DNA from: MFZZ01 sp964610165
GTDB taxonomy: Bacteria; Patescibacteriota; Microgenomatia; UBA1406; GWC2-37-13
Assembly: GCA_964610165.1 (NCBI GenBank)
Contig: CAZSUZ010000029.1
Location: 1-14,518, forward strand
Direction: 5' to 3'
Length of the DNA stretch: 14,518 nucleotides
The translations under genes and the position numbers were made by a program. Within the stretch, counting starts at the first letter, position 1. The number at the start of each line of letters is the position of its first letter. Shown here piece after piece: positions 14,104 through 14,518 of the stretch. The notes beneath the pieces were generated by a model. It was not told where the DNA came from. It was given only the letters and a program-made list of their open reading frames with translations, and did no database searches.

Positions 14104-14518
14104 GGGGATGTCAGGCTTCGACGTGAAGATTTGCACTTTTATAAATGGCTAGAGCGGACCTATTACGATAAATGGAAAAACAATAATTGCAAACTCTGCT
14201 AAAGAGAACGCACTATCTATTGTTGAAGCATATCTTGCTAAATTTGATGGAATGCTTGCAAACCGTCAAACAGCATTATTTGCTTAAGACTTTAGGTAGC
14301 GTATATCGGTGATACTCAGTATCCTTTATACACTAAAACTTTCTGAGTGTAGGTTAGCATAAGTTCTCGATCTTATACTGATCGAAACTAATAAAATCGG
14401 AAGCTTAAACAAGGTTTGTTTATTTACCTATTTGAGCATCATAAAAAATATTCTATCTCTAGCAAAACATTTATTTTAGAGCCTTTGCGGATCCGGGTTC
14501 AATTCCCGGCATCTCCAC
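14104..14518 (+). ncRNA. ssrA: tmRNA (SsrA), 3' end probably 2 nt beyond the window
   Basis: One-piece tmRNA that rescues stalled ribosomes by acting as alanyl-tRNA and then as mRNA. The acceptor stem pairs GGGGATG (14104-14110) with CATCTCC (14510-14516, one G-U), followed by AC and presumably the rest of CCA outside the window. The T arm is CCGGG-TTCAATT-CCCGG (14493-14509). The long helix P2 pairs ATAAATG-GCTAGAG (14141-14154) with CTCTAGC (14457-14463) and CATTTAT (14468-14474), leaving a 4-nt bulge. The predicted resume codon is GCA 14189 in ATAATTGCAAAC; the tag then runs 32 codons to TAA 14285 and ends TALFA. Three candidate H-type pseudoknots follow: ACTCAG/CTGAGT with TACAC/GTGTA (14314-14351); ATAAG/CTTAT with TCGAT/ATCGA (14359-14385); and AAACAA/TTGTTT with AGGT/ACCT (14407-14429). 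Confidence 0.95.
14189..14287 (+). other. tmRNA tag-peptide reading frame (32 codons plus stop)
   Basis: Starting at the GCA in ATAATTGCAAAC, which parallels the TAGTCGCAAAC context of other tmRNAs, the frame reads ANSAKENALSIVEAYLAKF... and ends ...NRQTALFA before TAA. The small-hydrophobic, Ala-terminated end is typical of a proteolysis tag. The exact resume codon is inferred, because the frame is also open upstream. Confidence 0.7.

Noticed and set aside
14480..14518. A separate tRNA gene at the right edge (T-arm-like CCGGGTTCAATTCCCGG and acceptor end)
   Set aside because: The acceptor strand pairs with GGGGATG at 14104, more than 400 nt upstream, with a tag frame and pseudoknots between them. 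This is the tRNA-like end of tmRNA.
1..14518. UGA recoding (Gly) as in SR1/Gracilibacteria
   Set aside because: TGA ends the methyltransferase and one glycosyltransferase frame at natural family lengths, and no conserved Gly falls on TGA in the frames checked.
1..14518. CRISPR arrays, insertion sequences or phage genes
   Set aside because: No regularly spaced short direct repeats, transposase frames or flanking inverted repeats were seen; the only tandem repeats are protein-coding.

Overview
This is an AT-rich window carrying a cell-surface polysaccharide and surface-protein region that ends in the smpB-ssrA (trans-translation) pair. Several features point to a Candidate Phyla Radiation (Patescibacteria) bacterium, probably of the Microgenomates type: the strong A+T bias, very tight gene packing, the lack of Shine-Dalgarno sequences at the starts I checked, and the kinds of protein present (O-antigen ligase-like proteins with a PTQLGKHF...VDYLTPTIYLTD N-terminus, a DUF4330-like anchored protein, and a cysteine-paired repeat surface protein with a polymer-like C-terminal domain). 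TGA is used as a stop (after the methyltransferase and one glycosyltransferase), so the UGA=Gly code of Gracilibacteria/SR1 does not apply. The lineage is inferred from recognition, not from a search.

Layout. 1-3554 (minus): a large secreted repeat protein, followed 5 nt later by an O-antigen ligase/polymerase-like membrane protein that runs off the left edge and has no stop in the window. 3595-5076 (plus): a second Wzy/ligase-like protein. 5081-5536 (minus): a small membrane-anchored protein. 5605-6849 (plus): a fusion of an S26-like peptidase domain with a nucleotidyltransferase. 6811-7401 (minus): a short phosphoglycosyl transferase. 7493-9473 (plus): a DUF4330-like anchored protein and a GT4 glycosyltransferase. 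9423-12826 (minus): a radical SAM/SPASM protein, a second GT4 glycosyltransferase and a third Wzy/ligase-like protein, in that transcription order. 12895-13596 (plus): a class I methyltransferase. 13650-14099 (plus): smpB. 14104 to the window end: tmRNA, probably missing only its last two bases. No gene-free stretch exceeds about 100 bases.

How the genes may work together. The phosphoglycosyl transferase would load the first sugar phosphate onto undecaprenyl phosphate, the two GT4 enzymes would extend the glycan, and Wzy/ligase-like membrane proteins would polymerise it or transfer it to an acceptor. The repeat surface protein shares an operon with one ligase and is a plausible acceptor. The radical SAM protein, the methyltransferase and the peptidase-nucleotidyltransferase fusion add tailoring or regulatory steps whose substrates cannot be read from sequence.

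The main points for follow-up are: -10 boxes placed 5-9 nt before start codons (leaderless or near-leaderless expression); a tmRNA with an unusually long predicted 32-residue tag; the peptidase-nucleotidyltransferase fusion; tail-to-tail overlapping genes; and a 100-N assembly gap inside a near-identical repeat, whose true length can be predicted from the repeat period.
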